Assembly: GCA_023260815.1 (NCBI GenBank)
Contig: JALQUE010000060.1
Location: forward strand, 1 to 7,026
Direction: 5' to 3'
DNA length: 7,026 bases
Source of the DNA: Roseovarius sp.
GTDB taxonomy: Bacteria; Pseudomonadota; Alphaproteobacteria; Rhodobacterales; Rhodobacteraceae
Positions 1-5,051 of this stretch are shown piece by piece (position 1 is the stretch's first letter; every line of letters starts with the position of its first letter). The notes beneath the pieces were generated by a model, which saw nothing but the letters and a program-made list of their open reading frames with translations, made no database searches and was not told where the DNA came from. Position numbers and translations under genes: made by a program.

Positions 1-963
1 TGGATGAATGTCGACCAGTATATCGGCGGGATCGAACATGCGATCCTGCACCTTCTCTATTCGCGGTTCTTCGCCCGCGCGATGCACCGGACAGGCCATT
101 TGCCCGCCAAGGCGATCGAGCCGTTCGATGCGCTGTTCACCCAAGGCATGGTGACCCACGAAATCTATCAGACCCGTGACGGTAATGGCCGGCCCGTCTA
201 TCACCTTCCCGAAGATGTGGAGGGTGGCAAGCTGATCGCCACCGGCGAAGAGGTCGAGATCATTCCCTCGGCCAAGATGTCGAAATCCAAGAAGAATGTC
301 GTTGATCCCGTCACCATCATCCGTGCTTTCGGGGCCGATACCGCGCGCTGGTTCGTGCTATCGGACAGCCCGCCGGAGCGTGACGTGGAATGGACCGCCG
401 CGGGTGCCGAGGCGGCGTACAAGCACCTCGCACGCGTGCACCGGATTGTCACCGAGGCCGCCGTCAGCGATGCCGCGCCGAACGCGGATGACGAGGCGCT
501 GCTGCGCGAGATGCACAAGGCCATTCATGATGTGACAGGCGGGGTGGAATCGTTTGGCTTCAACGCCGCGATCGCGCGGCTTTATGCCTTTACCAACGCG
601 CTTTCCAGATCGCAGGCGGGCGGCGAGGCGCGGCGTCAGGCGGCCCGCGCGCTGGTGCAGCTCATGTCGCCGATGACCCCGCATCTGTCCGAGGAATTGT
701 GGTCGGTTCTGGGGGGCGCGGGGCTTGTCGCCAAGGCGGCCTGGCCACAGGCCGATGAGGCCATGCTGGTGGATGATACTGTCATCCTGCCCATCCAGAT
801 CAACGGCAAGCGCCGGGCAGAAATCAGCGTTCCCAAGGATATGGACAAGTCCGAGGTTGAAAAACTGGCGCTGGCAACGGATGCTGTGATCAAGGCGCTG
901 GATGGGGCCCAGCCCAAGAAAGTCATCGTTGTCCCCGGCCGGATCGTCAATGTCGTCGTTTAA
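1..963 (+). CDS. leuS: Leucyl-tRNA synthetase, C-terminal part (5' end outside window)
   Basis: This is the C-terminal 320 residues of cytoplasmic leucyl-tRNA synthetase, which charges tRNA-Leu with leucine using ATP. The frame is open from the first base, so the start lies upstream; bacterial LeuRS is usually about 850 residues, so roughly the first 60% is missing. The opening residues (VDQYIGGIEHAILHLLYSRF) are the conserved end of the class I catalytic core. The class I signature KMSKS is at window residues 92-96, followed by KNVVDP. DSPPERDVEW at about 120-129 leads into the helical anticodon-binding domain. The last 60 residues, ending in KVIVVPGRIVNVVV, form the small C-terminal domain that contacts tRNA. 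No key residue is missing in the visible part. The 3' end overlaps lptE by 14 nt, suggesting cotranscription and coupled translation. The identification is certain from the motifs; only the 5' part is unseen. Confidence 0.98.
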   Translation, partial: WMNVDQYIGGIEHAILHLLYSRFFARAMHRTGHLPAKAIEPFDALFTQGMVTHEIYQTRDGNGRPVYHLPEDVEGGKLIATGEEVEIIPSAKMSKSKKNVVDPVTIIRAFGADTARWFVLSDSPPERDVEWTAAGAEAAYKHLARVHRIVTEAAVSDAAPNADDEALLREMHKAIHDVTGGVESFGFNAAIARLYAFTNALSRSQAGGEARRQAARALVQLMSPMTPHLSEELWSVLGGAGLVAKAAWPQADEAMLVDDTVILPIQINGKRRAEISVPKDMDKSEVEKLALATDAVIKALDGAQPKKVIVVPGRIVNVVV

Positions 964-1456
964 TCGCCGAATTTTTCTTGTCGGACCCCCCGCGATTGCA
1001 GCGGCGGCGCTGCTGTCGGGGTGCGGATTTACACCGGCTTATGGGCCATCCGGCTCGGCTGTTCGGTTGCGCAACGCGGTTGAGGTCTCCGAGCCGTCGG
1101 GCAGGGCCGGCTATCTGATGACACGCGAACTCGAAGATCGACTGGGCCGGGCCAGTGACCCACGCTACCAACTGGCCTATGGGATCGAGGTGAGCGAATC
1201 TGCGGTCGCAATTTCGCGTTTGAACCTGATTACCCGCTACAACATGCTCGGGAATGTCACCTATTCCCTGAGCGACGTGGCGACCGGTGAGGTTCTGACC
1301 TCGGGCAAGGTCGACAATTTCACCAGTTTCGCGGCGTCCGACACCACTGTCGCGACCGAGGCCGCGCGCCGTGCCGCCGTACAGCGCATCGTGGTTATCC
1401 TTGCGGATCAATTGGTTGCGCGTCTGGTGGCGGCTTCGGACACGTTTGACACATGA
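950..1456 (+). CDS. lptE: LPS-assembly lipoprotein LptE
   Basis: This encodes a 168-residue lipoprotein read as LptE, the plug-like partner of the LptD beta-barrel that delivers lipopolysaccharide to the outer leaflet of the outer membrane. The start at 950 gives a short basic N-terminus (FNRR), a hydrophobic stretch and a lipobox LLSGC with the lipidated Cys at residue 25, followed by GFTPAYG, a typical opening of mature alphaproteobacterial LptE. An ATG 48 nt upstream would put the signal peptide in the wrong place, so 950 is preferred. The mature part shows the family pattern of a secretion-and-TonB-like alpha/beta fold (about residues 35-160). The gene begins inside leuS and is followed 16 nt later by holA, the same leuS-lptE-holA order as in Escherichia coli, which strongly supports the call because LptE sequences are poorly conserved. 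The RRIFL segment also resembles a twin-arginine motif. No strong ribosome-binding site is visible, consistent with coupling to leuS. Confidence 0.9.
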   Translation: MSSFNRRIFLVGPPAIAAAALLSGCGFTPAYGPSGSAVRLRNAVEVSEPSGRAGYLMTRELEDRLGRASDPRYQLAYGIEVSESAVAISRLNLITRYNMLGNVTYSLSDVATGEVLTSGKVDNFTSFAASDTTVATEAARRAAVQRIVVILADQLVARLVAASDTFDT

Positions 1457-1472
1457 CGCTTTTGGGCGACAC

Positions 1473-2498
1473 ATGAAACTGTCGGGACGCGATGCGCCGG
1501 GCTATTTCGCGAGGCCCGAGGCAGGACGGACCGGGCTGCTGATCTATGGGCCGGACGGGATGCGCGTGGCGCTGAGGCGGCAGGAGGTGATCGCGGCACT
1601 GATCGGGCCGCAGGGCGAGCAGGAGATGCGGCTGACCCGTATTCCCGCAGCCGAGCTGCGCAAGGATCCCGCGATGCTGCTGGATGCGGTCAAGGCACAG
1701 GGCTTTTTCCCAGGTCCGCGCGTCGCCTTCGTGGAGGATGCGAGCGAGACCATCGCCCCGGTCATCATCGACGCGCTGGCTGAGTGGCGCGAGGGGGATG
1801 CGCAGGTCGTGGTGACTGCGGGGCAGCTCAAGCCTGCGTCGAAATTGCGCAAGCTGTTCGAGGGGCACCCCAACGCTTATGCCGCCGCAATCTATGATGA
1901 CCCTCCATCGCGTGCCGAGATCGAGGCCACGCTGAAACGCGTGGGCTTGACCAATATCGGCAGCGAGGCGATGCGCGATCTGACGGCTCTGGCGCATGAG
2001 CTGGACCCGGGTGATTTCCGGCAAACCATGGAAAAAATAGGACTTTTCAAGCTGGACGATTCTGATCCTCTGTCATCGGAGGATGTGGCGGCCTGTGCGC
2101 CCAGTTCCACCGAGGCCGAGCTGGACGACATTTTGAACATCGTGGCCGAGGCGCGGTCGGGCGAGATCGGGCCGATGATGAAACGGCTGCGCGCGCAGGG
2201 GGTGCAGCCGGTGACTTTGTGCATTTCGGCGACCCGGCATTTTCGGACGCTTTATGCGGCGGCGTCGGACCCAGGGGGACCGGCGCAGGGGATCGGGCGG
2301 GTGAAGCCGCCGGTCTTTGGGCCGAGGCGTGACCGGATGGTACGGCAGGCACAGGGCTGGGGGGCGCAGAAACTGCAGGATGCGCTGGGGTTTCTGACCG
2401 ACACGGACCTGGAGTTGCGGTCGGCGGGGCAGCACGCGCCGGCGATGGCGCTGGTGGAGCGCACGTTGATCCGGCTGGCGATGATGGCGGCGCGCTGA
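1473..2498 (+). CDS. holA: DNA polymerase III subunit delta
   Basis: This encodes a 341-residue protein read as the delta subunit of the DNA polymerase III clamp loader, which opens the beta sliding clamp so it can be loaded on primed DNA. Length matches the family (E. coli HolA, 343). The N-terminal domain begins with the typical GLLIYGPDGMRV segment (about residues 20-31), the degenerate AAA+ nucleotide site of delta. VVVTAGQLKPASKLRK (about 112-127) follows as in other delta proteins. The middle and C-terminal parts are helical, including the GEIGPMMKRLRAQGVQP segment of the collar region. The frame is open upstream to 1371 inside lptE, but those residues do not look like HolA, so the ATG at 1473 is chosen; its ribosome-binding site is weak. 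The gene follows lptE by 16 nt. No intrinsic terminator is evident after the stop. Confidence 0.93.
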   Translation: MKLSGRDAPGYFARPEAGRTGLLIYGPDGMRVALRRQEVIAALIGPQGEQEMRLTRIPAAELRKDPAMLLDAVKAQGFFPGPRVAFVEDASETIAPVIIDALAEWREGDAQVVVTAGQLKPASKLRKLFEGHPNAYAAAIYDDPPSRAEIEATLKRVGLTNIGSEAMRDLTALAHELDPGDFRQTMEKIGLFKLDDSDPLSSEDVAACAPSSTEAELDDILNIVAEARSGEIGPMMKRLRAQGVQPVTLCISATRHFRTLYAAASDPGGPAQGIGRVKPPVFGPRRDRMVRQAQGWGAQKLQDALGFLTDTDLELRSAGQHAPAMALVERTLIRLAMMAAR

Positions 2499-2517
2499 TC
2501 AAAGTGCCGAATCGGGG

Positions 2518-2545
2518 TTAACAAGCTGAAAGTTATGGAAAATAT
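2518..2545 (+). promoter_or_regulatory. Weak candidate promoter upstream of the GST-like gene
   Basis: A TTAACA (2518-2523) and an AAATAT (2540-2545) lie 16 bp apart in an A/T-rich island that stands out from the G+C-rich surroundings. They could be -35 and -10 elements for the downstream GST-like gene, with the 11-bp repeats starting at the -10 element and covering the likely transcription start. The -10 match is poor, so this is only a suggestion from base composition and position. Confidence 0.25.
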
Positions 2546-2598
2546 CCATTCGGCATCGCATCGGTATCACGTCGGTATCGCGTCGGTGCGGGATCGGT
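2544..2598 (+). repeat. Five tandem 11-bp direct repeats
   Basis: Five consecutive 11-nt units occupy 2544-2554, 2555-2565, 2566-2576, 2577-2587 and 2588-2598. The consensus is ATCRCRTCGGT. TCGG is invariant in all five units, the final T is kept in four, and the leading ATC is kept in the first four. Units 3 and 4 differ at one position, as do units 2 and 4; the outer units are more diverged. The period is about one helical turn, so every unit presents the same DNA face. The array ends 92 nt before the ATG of the GST-like gene and sits between holA and that gene, outside any convincing coding region. It could be a multi-site operator or a simple slipped-strand duplication; the sequence alone does not decide. 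Confidence 0.7.
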
Positions 2599-2633
2599 GA
2601 AACCCCGTGGTAACCGGGGCGGGCGCTTGCCAA

Positions 2634-2650
2634 GGCGCAAGGGCTGCGCC
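2634..2650 (+). repeat. Short hairpin in the leader of the GST-like gene
   Basis: GGCGCA (2634-2639) and TGCGCC (2645-2650) form a perfect 6-bp stem with a 5-nt loop, ending 40 nt before the GST-like start codon. CCAAGG flanks it on both sides (2630-2635 and 2649-2654). There is no T-run, so it is unlikely to be an intrinsic terminator. It may be a leader structure or a chance palindrome in G+C-rich DNA. Confidence 0.35.
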
Positions 2651-2690
2651 AAGGTGACGGATCGAGCCCAATCCCGAGAAAGGACATTGC

Positions 2691-3281
2691 ATGTATCAGG
2701 TCATCGGCACCCGCGCGAGCCGGGCGTTCCGCGTTCTGTGGCTTCTGGAAGAGATGGGCCAGCGCTATGAGCATATCGCGGTGGCCCCGCGCAGCGAAGA
2801 GGCGCTGGCGGCCAACCCGTCGGGCAAGATCCCGGCGCTGCGCGACGGCGATGCGGTGCTGACCGATTCGACCGCGATCATGACCTACCTTGCGGACAAG
2901 CATGGCCTGTTCACCCATCCCGCGGGCACGATCGCGCGCGCCCGTCAGGATGCGCTGACGCATCAGGTCCTGGATGATGTGGATGCGGTGTTGTGGACCG
3001 CCGCGCGCCACACCTTCGTGCTGCCCGAAGAACACCGGGTGCCGCAGGTCAAGGAGCCGTTGAAATGGGAATATGCCCGCAATCTGGACCGGCTGTCGGC
3101 GGGTCTGCAGGGGCAGTCCTTCCTGATGGGCGAGGAGATGCTGTTGCCGGACATCTTGCTGGCGCATTGTCTGTTGTGGGCCGGAAAGGCCGGGTTTCCC
3201 GAGCCCGACGAGGTGCTGGCCGATTATACCGCGCGCCTGACGGGCCGGGAGGCGTTCGTGCGGGCCGCCGCGCTGCCGTGA
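2691..3281 (+). CDS. Glutathione S-transferase family protein
   Basis: This encodes a 196-residue cytosolic GST-fold protein, expected to bind glutathione and either conjugate or reduce small electrophiles. The exact substrate cannot be read from sequence. The thioredoxin-like N-terminal domain (about residues 1-75) contains SRAFRVLWLLEE, where Ser10/Arg11 occupy the usual catalytic region. NPSGKIPAL follows, with the cis-proline at residue 48, then the glutathione-binding D-S-T-A-I segment at 59-63. The C-terminal part (about 85-196) is the all-helical GST domain. A good ribosome-binding site, GAGAAAGGA at 2676-2684, lies 6 nt before the ATG and fixes the start. The gene stands alone: it is 192 nt from holA and converges on the flavoprotein gene downstream. 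The upstream gap carries an 11-bp repeat array that could regulate it. The family assignment is strong; the subclass is open. Confidence 0.88.
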   Translation: MYQVIGTRASRAFRVLWLLEEMGQRYEHIAVAPRSEEALAANPSGKIPALRDGDAVLTDSTAIMTYLADKHGLFTHPAGTIARARQDALTHQVLDDVDAVLWTAARHTFVLPEEHRVPQVKEPLKWEYARNLDRLSAGLQGQSFLMGEEMLLPDILLAHCLLWAGKAGFPEPDEVLADYTARLTGREAFVRAAALP

Positions 3282-3290
3282 CCTGTCGCG

Positions 3291-3311
3291 CCGGGGGACG
3301 CTGTCCCCCGG
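3291..3311. terminator. Strong hairpin between convergent genes, probable bidirectional terminator
   Basis: CCGGGGGAC (3291-3299) and GTCCCCCGG (3303-3311) form a perfect 9-bp, G+C-rich stem with a 3-nt GCT loop. It lies 9 nt after the GST-like stop and 46 nt beyond the flavoprotein stop on the other strand, the right place to end both transcripts. Neither strand has a proper T-run after the stem, so it is not a textbook intrinsic terminator; it could instead stabilise 3' ends. It is followed by a GGGATATTTCC segment and GGCCAGAAGAAG, an arrangement I recall after many genes in Rhodobacterales. Confidence 0.55.
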
Positions 3312-3357
3312 ACCCCCTGGGATATTTCCGGCCAGAAGAAGACGGGACCGGGCGCCG

Positions 3358-4530
3358 TCAGCGTGATCGGCGCAGCCAGGCGGCGGCGGCGCGGCCTGCC
3401 CACCGGCCCGTGGCGAGGCATCCGGTCAGCAGATAGCCGCCGGTCGGCGCCTCCCAGTCGAGCATTTCGCCGGCGGCGAAGGTGCCGGGGCGGTCCCGGA
3501 GCATTAGGGTGGCATCGAGCGCGTCGAAGCGCAGCCCGCCGGCTGTGGAGATTGCCTCTTCGATGGGGCGCGGGCCGCTGTGGCGGATCGGCAGCGCCTT
3601 GAGGAGGGGCGCCAGATCGGTGGGCAGGGGGCGTCCGAATTCCATCAGGAGCGCCTGTTTGGCGGGATCGAGTTTCAGGGTCTTGCGCAGGTGGTTGGAC
3701 AGGCTGGCCTTGCCGCGCGGGCGCGACAGGCGCTGTCGGAGCTGATCCGTGGAGAGGTCGGGGGCGAGATCGAGCGTCAGGGCCGCGCCCTCGCGCAGCG
3801 GGGCCGAGAGCGCGTAGAGCCCGCCACCTTCGAGGCCGGTGGCGGAGATCACGATCTCGCCACGTGAGATGTGCCCATCGGAGGTCAGGGCGACACCCTT
3901 GAGGGGGGTGCCGAAATGGCGCGCCATGTGATCCGACCAATCCACGCAGAGCCCCATATTGGCGGGCTGGAACGGGGCCAGCAGGGGGGCGGGCAGGCGT
4001 GCCGCCCAAGCCCCGTCCGATCCCAGCCGCGCCCAGCTTGCGCCGCCGCAGGCCAGCACGGTGACGCCGGGCGAGAGGCTGTGTGGCCCGCCTGCTGTGT
4101 CGAAGAGCACGGCGCCCGCCGTGTCCCAGCCCTGCCAGCGCCAGCGCGTCTCGATCCGCACTCCCAGAGCGTCGAGCCGCGAGAGCCATGTGCGCAGCAG
4201 CGGCGAAGCTTTCATCGCGACGGGAAAGACCCGGCCCGTGGAGCCGGTGAACAGCGGCTGATCGAGATCTTGCGCCCATTGGCGGATCTGGTCGGGGCCG
4301 AACTCGGTCAGCATCGGGCGCAGGGCGGGGGCGGCTGCGCCGAAGGTGGCGAGGACGGCGTCGAACGGGGCGGCGTTGGTGAGGTTGAGGCCGGATTTGC
4401 CTGCCATGAGGAATTTGCGCGCGACGGAGGGTTTGGCCTCGGCCAGGGTGACAGCGTGACCTGCGAGGGCCAATTCCTGAGCGGCCATGAGACCTGCCGG
4501 CCCGGCGCCGATGACAAGCGCGTCGGTCAT
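3358..4530 (-). CDS. FAD-dependent flavoprotein, HI0933/BaiN-like (PP_4765-type)
   Basis: This encodes a 390-residue cytosolic flavoprotein of the HI0933/BaiN-like NAD(P)/FAD-dependent oxidoreductase group, most like the uncharacterised PP_4765-type subfamily. Its reaction is not known. The dinucleotide-binding motif GAGPAG is at residues 8-13, directly after the start, and the ribose-binding Glu of the Rossmann fold is at about 31. RKFLMAGKSGLNLTN (38-52) is the family's second signature, and GEMLDWEAPTGGYLL near 354-368 is the conserved FAD-binding C-terminal segment. The middle (about 190-320) is the inserted substrate domain. The frame stays open 39 codons further upstream, but those residues are Pro/Thr-rich and precede the Rossmann strand, so the ATG at 4530 is preferred even though it lacks a clear ribosome-binding site. 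The gene converges on the GST-like gene and diverges from the HNH gene. The family is clear; the function is open. Confidence 0.88.
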   Translation of the reverse strand: MTDALVIGAGPAGLMAAQELALAGHAVTLAEAKPSVARKFLMAGKSGLNLTNAAPFDAVLATFGAAAPALRPMLTEFGPDQIRQWAQDLDQPLFTGSTGRVFPVAMKASPLLRTWLSRLDALGVRIETRWRWQGWDTAGAVLFDTAGGPHSLSPGVTVLACGGASWARLGSDGAWAARLPAPLLAPFQPANMGLCVDWSDHMARHFGTPLKGVALTSDGHISRGEIVISATGLEGGGLYALSAPLREGAALTLDLAPDLSTDQLRQRLSRPRGKASLSNHLRKTLKLDPAKQALLMEFGRPLPTDLAPLLKALPIRHSGPRPIEEAISTAGGLRFDALDATLMLRDRPGTFAAGEMLDWEAPTGGYLLTGCLATGRWAGRAAAAWLRRSR

Positions 4531-4669
4531 GGCGCGAGCGGGGTCTGTGGCGGTATCTGAGGCGGGGGCCCGTGGTTGGGTCTGTGGGGAGGCATGACGC
4601 ACCTCTTGCAAATGTCTGTCGCCGGTCCATCCTCTTGCCCGCAACATCGACGAGGATCAAGGAAAAGCG
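4531..4669. other. Divergent intergenic region with short direct repeats
   Basis: This 139-nt stretch must carry the control signals for the minus-strand flavoprotein and the plus-strand HNH gene. Two exact 10-nt copies of GGGTCTGTGG occur at 4541-4550 and 4578-4587. Two exact 8-nt copies of CCTCTTGC occur at 4602-4609 and 4631-4638. No convincing -35/-10 pair is visible in either direction. An AAGGA at 4659-4663, 6 nt before the HNH start, is a fair ribosome-binding site. Confidence 0.4.
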
Positions 4670-4972
4670 ATGGATCATCCGGTTTGCCCGCGCTGCCCGC
4701 TATGCCTGAGGCCCATTCCGCCGGAGGCAAGGCAGAGCCTGCATCACCTGATCCCCAAGCTGAAGGGTGGCAAGGGCGGACCGACCGTTCTGTTGCACCA
4801 GATATGCCATAACGAGATCCACGCCACGCTGACCGAGGCGGAACTGGCGCGCGACTATGCCACGATCGAGGCGCTGCGCGCGCATCCGAGGCTGGCCCGG
4901 TTCATTGCCTGGGTGGCCAGGCGGCCGCCCTCGTTTCATTCCAAAACGCCGGGTGGGCGGCGCAAGCGGTGA
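4670..4972 (+). CDS. Small HNH endonuclease-like protein
   Basis: This encodes a 100-residue protein with a compact HNH (beta-beta-alpha metal) nuclease core; proteins of this size and pattern are common stand-alone genes in Proteobacteria and their role is generally unknown. Cys9 and Cys12 form a CPLC knuckle, HHLIPK holds the first His pair (residues 25-26), and CHNEIH (46-51) supplies the Asn and last His, so the H-N-H triad appears intact. After the core, TLTEAELARDY starts a helical segment and the tail (about 81-100) is Arg/Lys-rich, suitable for nucleic-acid contact. The second CxxC found in many HNH proteins is reduced to a single Cys46. AAGGA at 4659-4663 supports the start. No restriction, methylase, toxin or phage gene adjoins it, so a defence role is not supported by context. 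Nuclease activity is inferred from motifs only. Confidence 0.82.
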   Translation: MDHPVCPRCPLCLRPIPPEARQSLHHLIPKLKGGKGGPTVLLHQICHNEIHATLTEAELARDYATIEALRAHPRLARFIAWVARRPPSFHSKTPGGRRKR

Positions 4973-4990
4973 GAGATCGGGGCGAAGGCC

Positions 4991-5021
4991 TTGACCAATT
5001 GGTGCGGACACGCACCATATG
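4991..5021 (+). promoter_or_regulatory. Candidate promoter with internal dyad upstream of the multicopper oxidase
   Basis: TTGACC (4991-4996) matches a -35 element well. CATATG (5016-5021) is a possible -10, giving a long 19-bp spacer; CCATAT with 18 bp is an alternative. A perfect 7-bp inverted repeat, TGGTGCG (5000-5006) and CGCACCA (5011-5017), separated by GACA, lies in the spacer and touches the -10. A long spacer with a dyad is the plan of MerR/CueR-type promoters, and the downstream gene is a copper enzyme. However, the dyad centre is about 4 bp nearer the -10 than in merT or copA promoters, and the arms do not resemble the CueR consensus. The promoter is plausible; the regulator is a guess. 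Confidence 0.4.
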
Positions 5022-5036
5022 CAACCGGGGATACCA

Positions 5037-5045
5037 GGGAGAGAG
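5037..5045 (+). promoter_or_regulatory. Ribosome-binding site fixing the multicopper oxidase start
   Basis: GGGAGAGAG sits 6 nt before the ATG at 5052. The alternative in-frame ATG at 5019 overlaps the candidate -10 element and has no such site, so 5052 is the likely start and places the twin-arginine motif at residues 4-5. Confidence 0.6.
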
Positions 5046-5051
5046 CGACAG

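Noticed and set aside
2544..2598. CRISPR array or plasmid-type iterons
   Set aside because: The units are only 11 bp, contiguous and without spacers, and no cas or replication-initiator gene is in the window.
2535..2600. 21-codon plus-strand open frame (starting MENIHSAS) running through the 11-bp repeats, a possible leader peptide
   Set aside because: The ribosome-binding site is poor, the sequence is dictated by the 11-nt repeat rather than by codon logic, and there is no run of regulatory codons or attenuator.
2499..3167. Minus-strand open frame of 222 codons across the GST-like gene and the repeat array
   Set aside because: No domain is recognisable, and it overlaps a GST gene that has a good ribosome-binding site.
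3224..4678. Second long minus-strand frame (484 codons) overlapping the flavoprotein
   Set aside because: The translation is low-complexity Arg/Pro/Ala, while the other minus-strand frame shows the FAD-binding motifs.
5019..5051. Upstream ATG extending the multicopper oxidase by 11 residues
   Set aside because: It overlaps the candidate -10 element, lacks a ribosome-binding site, and would push the twin-arginine motif away from the N-terminus.
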